A stretch of 42,511 bases of DNA. Source: Solobacterium sp. (lineage in GTDB: Bacteria; Bacillota_I; Bacilli_A; Erysipelotrichales; Erysipelotrichaceae). Below the pieces are notes generated by a model. It did no database searches. It saw nothing but the letters and a program-made list of their open reading frames with translations, and was not told where the DNA came from. Location: the NCBI GenBank assembly GCA_022486935.1, contig JAKVJO010000006.1, forward strand, positions 1 to 42,511. The letters are read 5' to 3'. This document shows, piece after piece, positions 34,034 to 42,511 of this stretch. The translations under genes and the position numbers were made by a program. How positions within the stretch are numbered: position 1 is the first letter of the stretch; each line of letters opens with the position of its first letter.

Positions 34034-34781
34034 TAAAAGCACCGCCTTTCAATACTTCATACTGCCCGGCTGCACTGATCACAAGGTCCGGATTGAGATG
34101 CCCGGCATGTTTCTTCAGTGCTTCAAGCGCTGTGTTCAGTGCCTGTTCACGGGTATTGGCTTCCTGACTGATATGAGCCAGGATCACGCGTTTGGTCTTT
34201 TCCGTTACAATCTGCTCCAGCACCGCTGCAGCATCTTCGTTGCACAGGTGCCCGGAGTCAGAAGCGATCCGCATCTTAAGAAACTGCGGTCTGGATGTTT
34301 CCATCAGCATTCCCACATCGTGGTTGCTTTCCAGGATGATGTAGTCTGCCCCTTTCAACAGCGGCAGGTATTTGTCCTTGAGATAGCCGGTATCGGTAAT
34401 ATAGACCAGTTTCTCCTGCCAGGTCTCAAGAATATAGCCGACGGTATTCGGCGCATCATGTGATAATGCCAGCGGCGTTACCGTGACATGCTGGATCTGG
34501 AACTTCTGTTCCGGGATCACCGGAATGGTTTTGATGTCTTTCAGTTCGACCGGTGAGTAGATCTCATGGTCTTTGAACTGTTTGATCTGGCCGACATGGT
34601 CGGTATGGTTATGGGTGATCAGCACCGCATCCAGATCTTCCGGTCTGAGCTGCAGCTGTTCAAAGCATTGCTGCAGATATGCTTTTGTTGTGCCGCAGTC
34701 GATCATCAGGAACAGCGACTCTTCCTGGAAGAGGAAACAGTTTCCCTTTGATCCGCTGGCCAACAGCGCAAACTTCATCAT
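33954..34781 (-). CDS. walJ: WalJ/YycJ-type metallo-beta-lactamase-fold hydrolase
   Basis: A 275-residue cytoplasmic metallo-beta-lactamase-fold protein of the YycJ/WalJ family, linked in Bacillus to the WalRK operon and to DNA processing or cell-division control. The zinc site THNHTDH is near residue 56, with further ligands in the ITDTGYL and ILESNHD region and the AHIS segment near 200; the N-terminal FALLASGSKGN is typical. It overlaps the M23 peptidase gene by four bases upstream and the HtrA-like gene downstream. The last 25 residues overlap that gene and may be a lineage-specific tail. No walR or walK gene is adjacent. Confidence 0.87.
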   Translation of the reverse strand: MMKFALLASGSKGNCFLFQEESLFLMIDCGTTKAYLQQCFEQLQLRPEDLDAVLITHNHTDHVGQIKQFKDHEIYSPVELKDIKTIPVIPEQKFQIQHVTVTPLALSHDAPNTVGYILETWQEKLVYITDTGYLKDKYLPLLKGADYIILESNHDVGMLMETSRPQFLKMRIASDSGHLCNEDAAAVLEQIVTEKTKRVILAHISQEANTREQALNTALEALKKHAGHLNPDLVISAAGQYEVLKGGAFNEKVDLGSCSSTPCMVHLSDVQPEQS

Positions 34782-36301
34782 CCGTCGTGCCCCGTACAGT
34801 CAAGGAAGCCATCGCATGGATCATGCCGTTCCCCGTTGTACATGATAAAGAAGTGCGTATGCGGTCCGGTTGCTGCGCCGGTCATACCAAGCTGACCGAT
34901 GACGTCACCCTTTTCCACCACGGTACCAACCGCCAGCGGACTTGGTACATTCATATGTCCGTAGTAGGTTTCATATCCGTTGTTATGATTGATGATGACA
35001 TAGTTGCCGTTGACGCTGTTGTAGGAGTTGACTTCAATCGTGCCGTTATCTGCGGCATAGATATTGCCGTAGTGATCATAGGAGTTCTGTACGTCGATTG
35101 CGCGGTGGCCGTAATAGCAGCCCCAGCGGCAGGTAATGACCGGGTTGTCCACCGGCCAGCGGAACGTACCGGTACCGACACTTGGCAGCACCATCGTACC
35201 GACCTTGATCACCGCATTCACCGGCTGCAGGGTATCCACACTGGATTCCAGGGAACCGGTTCTCAGTACACCATTGATCCACTTCTCGGTATACAGTGCA
35301 TTGCGTGATCCGTTGACACCGGCTGTGGTCTGTTCCGAGGTACCTTCCCGCAGTGAACTGTCTTCTTCATACACCGTTTCGTAGTCAATGGATTCCTTCT
35401 TCATAGTCTCACGGTTGACGACAACATCAATCGGCGAATTGAAGTAGGTGACACACAGCTGCTCGCCCTCACTCAGTACCTGATCGGTACTGGAGATCTT
35501 ATCTTTGTTGATGTTCATGACCTGGGTCGCTGAAAGACCGTTGTTCTTGGCGCCGACACCGGCAACGGTATCGTACTTCTCAACGGTATAGTAACTCTTC
35601 TCAGTATTGTCACCATACTCCAGATACTCAAGCACCTGGTTCTGGGTGGTTTTGATTTCCGAAGGAGATGCGTACGCTTCCTTGGTTGTAATGGTCTGGT
35701 CAATGGAAATACCGACCGCTCTTGATCCATAGGTCTTCAGCTCTGCGGTCTGCTGGCCGGAGCTCAACGTTGCCAGTTCATCTGCGTCAATGAACAGTTT
35801 CAGATACTCCTGCATGGCATCTTCGTAGATCTGTTCATTCTGTACATAGATCTCCGCATAGACACCATTGGAGTCAGAGAACTCCACGCCGGTTGCCTTG
35901 ACCGTAAACAATTCGTTGTCCGTCAGATACTGAAACAGCTGACTGTCGATATCTTCATATGTGAAGTAGCTCTGCTCACTTGCCACATAGACATCCTTGC
36001 CGAGCTGGCAGGAAGAGTTTGGAAAATCATTCTTATAGTAAGTGTTATAGGTATCTTTCAGAAAGTCTGTCAGTTTGGACTTGTCGGTCAGTACACCGAC
36101 CAGCTGACCGTTGGAATAAAGCTTGTTGATCTCGTGCGGTGTGCTCTCCACTCTGGTGACATTCTGTTCCAGGATACCCGATACCGTGTCCGTCACTTCG
36201 GCATGTGCGGATGCGGTAACCTGCTTTAAAAGAACCGGCAGTCCGAATACAACTGCTGCACTTGCCAGAAAACATGCAATGACACTCAGTATCTTTTTCA
36301 T
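34778..36301 (-). CDS. Secreted LysM-G5-M23 peptidoglycan hydrolase
   Basis: A 507-residue exported protein: an N-terminal signal/anchor (two lysines then about 20 hydrophobic residues), a region of unknown fold to about 235, a LysM-like repeat (about 240-280, SYYTVEKYDTVAGV), a G5-like segment (about 290-370), and a C-terminal M23 metallopeptidase domain (about 385-500). Zinc ligands appear as GHRAID (His and Asp) and the GPHTHF pair. The usual small residue in HxGxD is Ala. It should cleave peptidoglycan cross-bridges or stems. It sits between dnaB and walJ, where Bacillus carries walRK-yycHI. The ATG at 36301 was chosen over a preceding TTG. Confidence 0.88.
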   Translation of the reverse strand: MKKILSVIACFLASAAVVFGLPVLLKQVTASAHAEVTDTVSGILEQNVTRVESTPHEINKLYSNGQLVGVLTDKSKLTDFLKDTYNTYYKNDFPNSSCQLGKDVYVASEQSYFTYEDIDSQLFQYLTDNELFTVKATGVEFSDSNGVYAEIYVQNEQIYEDAMQEYLKLFIDADELATLSSGQQTAELKTYGSRAVGISIDQTITTKEAYASPSEIKTTQNQVLEYLEYGDNTEKSYYTVEKYDTVAGVGAKNNGLSATQVMNINKDKISSTDQVLSEGEQLCVTYFNSPIDVVVNRETMKKESIDYETVYEEDSSLREGTSEQTTAGVNGSRNALYTEKWINGVLRTGSLESSVDTLQPVNAVIKVGTMVLPSVGTGTFRWPVDNPVITCRWGCYYGHRAIDVQNSYDHYGNIYAADNGTIEVNSYNSVNGNYVIINHNNGYETYYGHMNVPSPLAVGTVVEKGDVIGQLGMTGAATGPHTHFFIMYNGERHDPCDGFLDCTGHDG

Positions 36302-36318
36302 CAATGAATGAATCCTTT

Positions 36319-37695
36319 CTACTGCCCGTTGGCCGGTCCGTTGGAACGGTCAATGTCCATGATTGCGTTGGTCGCTGCTTCAAAGGCAACGCTGATCCTG
36401 CGGGTGGCACCATTACGGTGCTTGGCAATATTGATTTCAATTTCTTCCGTGCCGCTGGCATCCGCTGCCGCCTTGGCTTCTTCGTTATAGTAGGAGTCAC
36501 GGTACAGCATCATGACAATATCGGCATCCTGCTCGATGGCTCCGGATTCACGCAGGTCAGACAGCATCGGCTTTTTGGAATCACGCGATTCAACAGAACG
36601 GCTCAGCTGGGAAAGTGCCATGACCGGTACCTTCAGTTCTCTCGCCAGTGCCTTCAGGCTTCTTGAAATATCAGATACTTCCTGCTGGCGGTTATAGTCG
36701 CCATGGCCGCTTCCGCTGCCGCTGATCAGCTGGATATAGTCGATTACGATCAGTGCAATGCCGTTGTGCTGCTGCTGAAGCCGGCGGCACTTGGAGAAGA
36801 TCTCCGGCACTTTGGTGCCCGGGGTATCATCAATATAGATATTCAGTGTCTTCATGATGTTGGCAGTCTCATTGACCTTGTTCCACTCATCTGAAGTCAG
36901 ATAGCCGGTTTTCAGTTTGTCGCCAGGCACCCGGCTGCGGGCTGACAGCAGTCTCATTGCCAGCTGTTCGGCGCTCATTTCCAGCGAGAAGATGGCAACT
37001 GCCTGATCTGGCTGATATCTTGCGGCATTCAGTGCCAGGTTCAATGAAACCGCAGTCTTTCCCATGGAAGGACGGGCTGCCAGGATAATCAGGTCACCGC
37101 GCTGAAAGCCGTGGGTCGTATGATCCAGCTGTTCATAGCCGGTCTTGATCCCCGTAACGTCTGATTTGTTGTCTGCCATCTTGCGGATGTTGTCGACAAC
37201 GTTGGTCATCAATTCTGCCGGATCACGGAATTCACTGGTCCGCCGGTTTCTGGAAATATCCGTTACTGCTTTCTCTGCACCATCCAGGTATTCATTGATA
37301 TCCGGCTGTCCATCATATCCTTCTTCAACAATCGTCTGGGCTGCTTCAATGAGCTTCCGCATGATTGCCTTGTCATGGATGATCTGTACATAGTTGCGGG
37401 TATTGGCACTGGTGACAGAAGCGTCAGTCAGCCGTGTCAGATAATCATATCCGCCAACCAGTTCCAGCTGATTGGTATCCTTGAGTCTTGTCGAGACAGT
37501 CGTAATATCAATCGGAGTTCCCTCATGGTACAGCGAAGAAATCGCACTGTAGACCCGCCGGTTGACATCAATGAAAAAGTCCTCTTCCGACAGGCCCTCT
37601 TCCAGTGCAGCTCTTGCCGCATTGGGATAGACCATGATCGTTCCGAGTAATGAAGCCTCCGCCTCCGGTGCTGATGGCAATGTACGGGCCGGCAT
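36319..37695 (-). CDS. dnaB: Replicative DNA helicase
   Basis: A 458-residue hexameric replicative helicase (DnaC in Bacillus naming). The N-terminal helical domain covers about 1-110, then a linker, then the RecA-like motor with Walker A ARPSMGKT at 207-214, Walker B IVIDYIQLI near 320 and LSQLSRSVE near 360. The C-terminal INIAKHRNG segment carries the arginine-finger region. The ATG lies three bases after the rplI stop with only a weak ribosome binding site, so translation is probably coupled. The gdpP-rplI-dnaB order is conserved in Bacillota. Confidence 0.96.
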   Translation of the reverse strand: MPARTLPSAPEAEASLLGTIMVYPNAARAALEEGLSEEDFFIDVNRRVYSAISSLYHEGTPIDITTVSTRLKDTNQLELVGGYDYLTRLTDASVTSANTRNYVQIIHDKAIMRKLIEAAQTIVEEGYDGQPDINEYLDGAEKAVTDISRNRRTSEFRDPAELMTNVVDNIRKMADNKSDVTGIKTGYEQLDHTTHGFQRGDLIILAARPSMGKTAVSLNLALNAARYQPDQAVAIFSLEMSAEQLAMRLLSARSRVPGDKLKTGYLTSDEWNKVNETANIMKTLNIYIDDTPGTKVPEIFSKCRRLQQQHNGIALIVIDYIQLISGSGSGHGDYNRQQEVSDISRSLKALARELKVPVMALSQLSRSVESRDSKKPMLSDLRESGAIEQDADIVMMLYRDSYYNEEAKAAADASGTEEIEINIAKHRNGATRRISVAFEAATNAIMDIDRSNGPANGQ

Positions 37696-37698
37696 GAG

Positions 37699-38148
37699 TT
37701 ACTTTGAGTCGCTCCCGACGACGTGGCAGTTCACACTGCCGATAACTCCTTTATAGAGTTCCACTCTGACCTTGGTATAGCCAAGTCCGGAGATCGGATA
37801 GGTATCAACAAACTTGCGCTTGTCTACCTTGATGCCATTCTTGGCCAGCTGTTCCACAATCTGCTTGGTGGATACAGAACCGAATACCCGTTCTCCCTTG
37901 GAGTTGACCTGGAAAGTCAGAGTCAGCTTCTCCAGTTGCTTTGCAAGATCTTCCGCTTCGCTGCGCTTTTTGGCATCGAGTGCTTTTTCTTCCTGTTTCT
38001 GTTCTTCGAGAATCTCACGGGACTTTTCTGTAGACGGAACTGCCAGTCCTCTTGCGATCAGGAAGTTTCTGGCATAGCCGTCAGCTACATCCTTGATCTC
38101 ACCGCGTTTGCCCAGTTTCTTTACATCACTTGTCAGTATTACTTTCAT
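37699..38148 (-). CDS. rplI: Ribosomal protein L9
   Basis: A 149-residue L9 of the large subunit, which binds 23S rRNA near the L1 stalk. The N-terminal RNA-binding domain shows [20 protein letters not shown]; a charged central helix (about 45-75) links it to the C-terminal domain. It overlaps the gdpP end by 23 bases. Confidence 0.96.
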   Translation of the reverse strand: MKVILTSDVKKLGKRGEIKDVADGYARNFLIARGLAVPSTEKSREILEEQKQEEKALDAKKRSEAEDLAKQLEKLTLTFQVNSKGERVFGSVSTKQIVEQLAKNGIKVDKRKFVDTYPISGLGYTKVRVELYKGVIGSVNCHVVGSDSK

Positions 38149-40102
38149 CTGCTTCAGCCTCCTTAAAGTATGTTTCTATCGTCTTCTGCAGTTCTTTCTG
38201 CAGTGTATCAATGTTGCAGTGCGGCCGCTGCATGGCTGCTGCAGTCATGTGTCCGCCGCCTTTCATCTGTTCCATGATGACCTGTACATTCACCTTGCCG
38301 TTGGAGCGGGCACTGATAGCAGTCTCATCATCCGTATCGTCTGCGATGACAAACGCAGCTTCAACCTGCTGGATCTCCAGGATCTCATCGGCAATCTGCG
38401 ACATAATGGATCTCGACAGCACCTTGTCCTTGACCGGACAGATGACAATGCCCTTGCCGATATTGCGGCAGTCAGCCATGGCAGATGCCTTGGTATTGAA
38501 CTCCTCATAGGAGTCCTTCAGATATTCATCAACCAGCAGCGGATCAGCACCGAGTTTTCTCAGGGCACTTGCCGCATCATAGGTTCTGGATCCCGTACGG
38601 GTACGGAACCGGTTGGTATCAATTGTCATGCCTGCAAGCATGATCGTTGCGTCAATCTCACTGACATCCAGACTGTTGGATACATACGGGAACAGTTCGG
38701 TGATCAGCTCACTGGCACTGGATGCACCGGCTTCGATATAAACCAGCACCGGCTTGACGCCCATCTCTGCCGTACGGCGGTGATGATCGATGATGGCAAT
38801 CTTCTTCGCACTCTCCAGCACCTTGGAGCCGTTGGACTGTTTCAGCGAATGGTGGTCAACCATGATCACCAGTGTCTTATCCTGAAGCTGGTTCAGTGCT
38901 TCGCTTTCTGTCACAAAGGAGATCTCCTGATTCAACTCTGCCTGGTTGGCAGTCAGTGCCCCTTTCAGTTTCTCTTCAATTCCGCCGGTCTTGGCAATGA
39001 TGACTGCCGGCTTATGCAGTGTTTCAGCAATGCGGGCCATACCGATGGCAGAGCCCATGCAGTCAAAGTCCATCTCACGGTGTCCGCAGATGATGACATT
39101 GGAACTGCGGGAAATGAGTTCACGGAATGTATGTGCCATGACACGCACCCTGACACGGCTGCGCTTCTCGGTCGCTTCAGTGGAACCGCCGAAATAGATG
39201 ACATCTTCACCGGACTTCTGCACGGCAACCTGATCGCCGCCGCGTGACTGGGCAAGATCCATCAGTTTGGCAACTGTATCATCCAGTTCGGAATAATGCT
39301 CATTGCCCCTTGCAAAGGCCATGGACAGGGTAATGGATACTTCCTGTTTCTGGGCTGCCTTGCGGACCGTGTTCAATACCGAGAAATGATCTGAGGAAAT
39401 ATCACTGAAGATCTTCTCATTCAATACCAGGAAGTAGCGGTAGTTATTCAGGCGCTTGCAGAGAATGCCATGATCCTTGCAGTATTCCGTCAGCGGTGAG
39501 CGCACTGCCACATTGATGGCAGAGACAACTGCTTCATCTTCATACTGTGTGCTCTCTTCATAGTTATCCAGGGAAGCCATGCCGAATACCGGCCGTTCTT
39601 CTTCATAGGAAGTACGGTAACGGAACAGGTCTGTCACATCGCGGAAGAAGAGCACCTGTTCATCTTCCTTGCGGGAGATTTCATATCTGCGGTCATCCAG
39701 CTGTACAGTGACACGGTCTGTATCGCCATTCAGAAGCGGCTCCGCTTCCGGCAGCCAGACGAGGATCTTTCTGCCTACCCGGTTGATACCGCGCTGATCA
39801 AACAGGTCACTCATCCAGGTGATGATATGCTCATCATCATAGAAGACCATGCCGACTTCGCCGAACAGGTACGCATCCTTGGCCGCATCGCCGAGGATGT
39901 CCTTGACGCCGGTCGTTGCATTCTCTGACAGCGCATCAAAGCGGTCAAAGCAGAAATACAGGGCGGCTGACTCAATAATCAGGATGACGGTGGCTGACAT
40001 GATGCCTTTATCAAGGCCCGTTCTGAAAATGACAAGGAGTGCGGCCTGCACTACCACTGCCAGTATCATCCAGCGTTTCAGACTAGCCATTTTTTGCTGC
40101 AT
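38126..40102 (-). CDS. gdpP: c-di-AMP phosphodiesterase GdpP
   Basis: A 658-residue membrane-bound enzyme that hydrolyses cyclic di-AMP. Order: two N-terminal membrane helices (about 10-55), a degenerate PAS domain (about 75-165), a degenerate GGDEF domain (about 170-300) and a catalytic DHH-DHHA1 domain (about 330-655). Metal-binding motifs include [17 protein letters not shown] and IIDHHRR. The ATG at 40102 has AAGGAG six bases ahead, so it is preferred over one five codons upstream. The C-terminal GGGHMTAAA is the usual DHHA1 signature. It sits between the YybS-like gene and rplI as in Bacillus. Confidence 0.95.
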   Translation of the reverse strand: MQQKMASLKRWMILAVVVQAALLVIFRTGLDKGIMSATVILIIESAALYFCFDRFDALSENATTGVKDILGDAAKDAYLFGEVGMVFYDDEHIITWMSDLFDQRGINRVGRKILVWLPEAEPLLNGDTDRVTVQLDDRRYEISRKEDEQVLFFRDVTDLFRYRTSYEEERPVFGMASLDNYEESTQYEDEAVVSAINVAVRSPLTEYCKDHGILCKRLNNYRYFLVLNEKIFSDISSDHFSVLNTVRKAAQKQEVSITLSMAFARGNEHYSELDDTVAKLMDLAQSRGGDQVAVQKSGEDVIYFGGSTEATEKRSRVRVRVMAHTFRELISRSSNVIICGHREMDFDCMGSAIGMARIAETLHKPAVIIAKTGGIEEKLKGALTANQAELNQEISFVTESEALNQLQDKTLVIMVDHHSLKQSNGSKVLESAKKIAIIDHHRRTAEMGVKPVLVYIEAGASSASELITELFPYVSNSLDVSEIDATIMLAGMTIDTNRFRTRTGSRTYDAASALRKLGADPLLVDEYLKDSYEEFNTKASAMADCRNIGKGIVICPVKDKVLSRSIMSQIADEILEIQQVEAAFVIADDTDDETAISARSNGKVNVQVIMEQMKGGGHMTAAAMQRPHCNIDTLQKELQKTIETYFKEAEADESNTDK

Positions 40103-41027
40103 TGGGATCTCCTTCAAGCATCTTCTGATGCATGTCTGTCGTTACATAGAGAAAACCGAATATTGCCGTTGGCAGTGCTGCCAGTAACATAACCAGAAAT
40201 GCAACGATGCCAATCCATTTCCGGCTCTTCGGGTGCATGACAATTCCGGTAACCATAAAACCAATCACGCCCATCACGACAAGATAGAAGAAACCGGCAA
40301 TGCCGAGGCACTGCATGACGTTCTGGGCAATGGAATTGCTCAGCGGCCGGTAGATCGAATAGTAATAGGCAACCAGCCCGGCAATGCCGACGTAGCCAAG
40401 CCACTTGGCCGGGAAGTAATTCTGAATCGGGGCAGCCGGTTCAACGTGCATGTGCAGGCGCTTGAACATCAGCCTTGCAATCAGATGGGTAACAAGTCCT
40501 TCCAGCACACCGGACAGGATTGCCGAGATGACAATGATGTTGGTGATAAAAGAAGAAATATCAATTCCCGCCGCAAGCGTGGTGCCGGTCTGCGACATTG
40601 CCTGATTCAGGATATCGGTATACTCCGAGACTTCAGCTGACAGGTTATAGCCAAACAGCGATGCCAGCAGGACTGTGCTTACAATGTTGACAACGGCACC
40701 GATGATCATGGACAGCACAACCAGCCGGTGCTGATCCCAGTTGTCATGGACACCTGCTCCGTATACCAGACCCAGGAATGATTCTGATGCGACATAGAAG
40801 ATGGTCTGCGGTGTGCTGACAATCAGCGACAGCAGGATCATTGCGGTAAGTACCATCCAGGATGGCTTCCATCCGTACTTGGTTGAAAAGAATACCATCG
40901 GAAGCGGAAAGAGAAAGAGCAGATAATCTGCCAGGATGCCGCCGAACTGACGGTCAACTAACAGCAGCACTCCGACGATGGCGCACATCATTGCCCCATC
41001 TGTAATTTGTCTGACGTTTTTGTTCAT
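40083..41027 (-). CDS. YybS-like DUF2232 membrane protein
   Basis: A 314-residue membrane protein with about eight hydrophobic segments, of the DUF2232/YybS family found directly upstream of gdpP in Bacillota. Some relatives resemble ECF-type S components, but the function is unsettled. GGAGGG precedes the ATG at 41027; a 41-residue extension to an upstream in-frame codon crosses the promoter and is rejected. The end overlaps the gdpP start by 20 bases. A loop with alternating charges lies near the C-terminus, which appears cytosolic. Confidence 0.82.
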   Translation of the reverse strand: MNKNVRQITDGAMMCAIVGVLLLVDRQFGGILADYLLFLFPLPMVFFSTKYGWKPSWMVLTAMILLSLIVSTPQTIFYVASESFLGLVYGAGVHDNWDQHRLVVLSMIIGAVVNIVSTVLLASLFGYNLSAEVSEYTDILNQAMSQTGTTLAAGIDISSFITNIIVISAILSGVLEGLVTHLIARLMFKRLHMHVEPAAPIQNYFPAKWLGYVGIAGLVAYYYSIYRPLSNSIAQNVMQCLGIAGFFYLVVMGVIGFMVTGIVMHPKSRKWIGIVAFLVMLLAALPTAIFGFLYVTTDMHQKMLEGDPNAAKNG

Positions 41028-41072
41028 TACCCTCCAAATGCCATGAATAAAATGGCCTTCCGGTTGCAGAAT

Positions 41073-41078
41073 ATTATA
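41073..41078 (-). promoter_or_regulatory. Consensus -10 box of the yybS-gdpP-rplI-dnaB operon
   Basis: TATAAT on the minus strand, with a weak -35 (ATGCAG, 17 bases away), predicts a transcript start near 41066, about 40 bases before the YybS-like ATG. It lies just after the rpsR terminator. Confidence 0.55.
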
Positions 41079-41139
41079 ACATAGCAGGTTTGATGCTGCA
41101 TTGCACGGCACCTGCACGTTCATCGAATTTTCAGAAATG

Positions 41140-41173
41140 AAAAAAAGCACTTCCTCATCACAAGGAAATGCTT
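41140..41173 (-). terminator. Intrinsic terminator after rpsR
   Basis: On the minus strand an 11-base stem AAGCATTTCCT/AGGAAGTGCTT (one T-G pair) with a seven-base loop runs into a T tract. It begins 11 bases after the rpsR stop. Confidence 0.9.
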
Positions 41174-41183
41174 GTTTGCTTGA

Positions 41184-41414
41184 TTACTCTCCGACGTAAG
41201 GCAGAAGAGCCATCTGACGGGCACGCTTGATCGCAACTGCCAGCACACGCTGGTACTTTGCCTTGGTGCCTGTGACGCGGCGTGGAATGATCTTTCCATT
41301 GGCGCCAACGAATTTCTTCAGAAGTTCTACATCCTTATAGTCAATATAAGTGATGTGGTTCTTGGTGAAGTAGCAGACCTTACGGGTGCTCATTCTCTGT
41401 TTTCTATAGGCCAT
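41184..41414 (-). CDS. rpsR: Ribosomal protein S18
   Basis: A 76-residue S18, which binds the S15/S6 region of 16S rRNA as a pair with S6. The [16 protein letters not shown] and [14 protein letters not shown] segments are diagnostic. It is the last gene of rpsF-ssb-rpsR, 17 bases after ssb, with AAAGGAG before the ATG. Confidence 0.97.
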   Translation of the reverse strand: MAYRKQRMSTRKVCYFTKNHITYIDYKDVELLKKFVGANGKIIPRRVTGTKAKYQRVLAVAIKRARQMALLPYVGE

Positions 41415-41431
41415 GAACTTTCTCCTTTTCC

Positions 41432-41935
41432 TTAGAAAGGCAGGTCATCGCTCGAGATATCGAGGCTTGGACCTGTATTGAAGTCGTTGCTGCCGGCATT
41501 CTGGGAAGAAGAACTTCCGCCAAACGGATCGGCAGACGGTGCATCATTGTCATTCGGTACCGGCAGCATATTATCCGCACGGGACTGTGACTGTGAACGG
41601 GATTCCAGCAGTGAGACATTATCGCATACGATTTCTGTCACATATACTTTCTTTCCGTCTTTGTCGTTGTAGTTTCTGGTCTGGATACGTCCCTCAACAC
41701 CGACCATGGCACCTTTACGGGCATAAGAGCCGAGGAAATCGGCACTCTGTCTCCAGGCAACACAATTGATGAAATCGGCAGTAGGCTGATTGCTCTGGCC
41801 CTGTTCCTGCTGATTGTGAGATGAAAAACGGCGGTCACAGGCAACTGTGAAAGATGCGACGGACAGACCGCTCTGGGTCTTTCTTACTTCAACATCCTTG
41901 GTCAGTCTGCCAACCAGTACAACGCGGTTGATCAT
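41432..41935 (-). CDS. ssb: Single-stranded DNA-binding protein
   Basis: A 167-residue SSB: an OB fold to about residue 110 (starting [14 protein letters not shown], with FINCVAWR and VEGRIQTR), a Ser/Asn/Gln-rich linker and the acidic partner-binding tip SSDDLPF. It protects single strands and recruits repair and replication proteins. The ATG overlaps the rpsF stop by four bases. Confidence 0.97.
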   Translation of the reverse strand: MINRVVLVGRLTKDVEVRKTQSGLSVASFTVACDRRFSSHNQQEQGQSNQPTADFINCVAWRQSADFLGSYARKGAMVGVEGRIQTRNYNDKDGKKVYVTEIVCDNVSLLESRSQSQSRADNMLPVPNDNDAPSADPFGGSSSSQNAGSNDFNTGPSLDISSDDLPF

Positions 41936-42240
41936 TTCTTTGCCTCCTGAACCGGAGCTTCGTCACGGGTGATCATGTGACGGACAACGCTGGCGTTGAT
42001 CCGCATCAGACGGTCAAATTCCTTAACGCATGCATCGTCTGCTGCAAAGTTTACTACTACGTAGTAACCCTTGGTCATATCATCAATACGGTAGGCGAAA
42101 TCGCGCATGCCCCATTCGTTTGTCTTGGTGATCTTTCCACCCTGATCGGTGATGATCTTTCCGAGACTCTCGATGAGCGCAGCACGTTTTCCTTCTTCTA
42201 CGTTCGCGTTGATGATGTACATGACTTCATACTTCTTCAT
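41932..42240 (-). CDS. rpsF: Ribosomal protein S6
   Basis: A 102-residue S6 with the N-terminal KYEVMYIINAN and the central WGMRDFAYRIDD and GYYVVVNF segments. The ATG at 42240 follows AGGAGGTG by seven bases; the longer frame to 42339 runs through the promoter. It heads the rpsF-ssb-rpsR operon. Confidence 0.97.
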   Translation of the reverse strand: MKKYEVMYIINANVEEGKRAALIESLGKIITDQGGKITKTNEWGMRDFAYRIDDMTKGYYVVVNFAADDACVKEFDRLMRINASVVRHMITRDEAPVQEAKK

Positions 42241-42252
42241 TCTGTACACCTC

Positions 42253-42304
42253 CTTCTGGTCTAACGGCCATTTCTGGCAAGGAGCAGAGTTCTCTCTACT
42301 CGCA
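42253..42304 (-). promoter_or_regulatory. rpsF leader with two small hairpins
   Basis: The predicted transcript begins with GAGTAGAG paired to CTCTGCTC (42282-42301), then a GCCA/TGGC hairpin (42267-42278) followed by CCG-like sequence, then the ribosome binding site. Many rpsF leaders bind the S6-S18 pair as feedback control; whether this one has the exact motif is uncertain. Confidence 0.35.
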
Positions 42305-42310
42305 TGGGGT

Positions 42311-42339
42311 ATTGTAACAGTTAAAAAGGTGCTTGGCAA
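42311..42339 (-). promoter_or_regulatory. Promoter of rpsF-ssb-rpsR
   Basis: On the minus strand TTGCCA (42334-42339) and TACAAT (42311-42316) are 17 bases apart, a good sigma-70 promoter about 70 bases before the rpsF ATG. The rest of the divergent gap to 42504 shows no gene. Confidence 0.75.
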
Positions 42340-42504
42340 CCAGTTTATTTGAACATTGGCATCTCAGGAAGACCAAGAAAAAAGATTTAAATTTCATCGA
42401 AACTTCCTTTTTCACTACTTTTCTCACCGAAAGTCCCTTAATTCGACAGTGATCTATGATTACCTGTGAAGTGGTGCTGCTTGTAGTGAGAGGAGGCTGT
42501 AAAT

Positions 42505-42511
42505 ATGAGCA
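42505..42511 (+). CDS. Start of a plus-strand gene cut by the window edge
   Basis: An ATG at 42505 follows GAGAGGAGG by nine bases, which looks like a true translation start divergent from rpsF. Only two codons (Met-Ser) are visible, so nothing can be said about the product. Confidence 0.4.

Noticed and set aside
1-42511. CRISPR arrays, insertion sequences, prophage genes or rRNA
   Set aside because: No regularly spaced repeats, transposase, integrase or phage-like genes and no rRNA sequence were found on either strand.

Overview
The window reads as chromosome of an anaerobic, Gram-positive-type bacterium (Bacillota), most likely a gut-associated relative of Erysipelotrichia or Clostridia. 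This is an inference. It rests on strong AGGAGG ribosome binding sites, a Bacillus-like near-origin gene order (rpsF-ssb-rpsR, yybS-gdpP-rplI-dnaB, walJ-htrA-rlmH), a clostridial-type single-chain PurL, an oxygen-sensitive AsrABC sulfite reductase and no aerobic respiratory genes. Almost everything lies on the minus strand. Plus-strand exceptions are a Crp/Fnr regulator, trmD with a tRNA-Ala, and a gene just starting at the right edge.

Layout, left to right. (1) 1-3573: an edge-truncated membrane protein, then an operon (read right to left) of a cytoplasmic BMP-domain protein with a ParB-like N-terminal half, a metallophosphoesterase and a small Cys-rich protein. (2) 3607-7013: a FecBCD-type ABC importer and a CbiK-type sirohydrochlorin chelatase. 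(3) 7102-15538: the accessory centre of the window. A minus-strand operon (SLC13 anion permease, thioredoxin reductase, thioredoxin, arylsulfotransferase, asrA, asrB, asrC) diverges from a Crp/Fnr regulator, and Crp-spaced palindromes lie in front of the permease and of the reductase. (4) 15601-18570: a degenerate phosphoribosyltransferase-like protein, an MFS transporter, trmD and tRNA-Ala(CGC). (5) 18580-31663: a pur operon, purE-C-F-M-N-O-H'-D-L-B, behind a structured leader with an intrinsic terminator. (6) 31783-42511: housekeeping genes of replication, ribosome, c-di-AMP turnover and cell wall, plus a frameshifted zinc-ribbon gene and an HtrA relative with two catalytic residues replaced.

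The main proposal is that region 3 is a self-contained organosulfate-to-sulfide pathway. The permease would import a sulfate ester. The arylsulfotransferase has no signal peptide yet keeps its catalytic His/Arg set, and would move the sulfuryl group to a thiol, plausibly the adjacent thioredoxin. Reduction by thioredoxin and its reductase would release sulfite, and AsrABC would reduce sulfite to sulfide. The CbiK and metal/tetrapyrrole importer next door could supply siroheme for AsrC. Gene identities are well supported; the joined pathway is inference from context.

The pur operon makes IMP with a non-standard gene set: a PurO-type IMP cyclohydrolase plus a stand-alone AICAR transformylase replace bifunctional PurH, there is no purK, and PurB is of the animal-like type.
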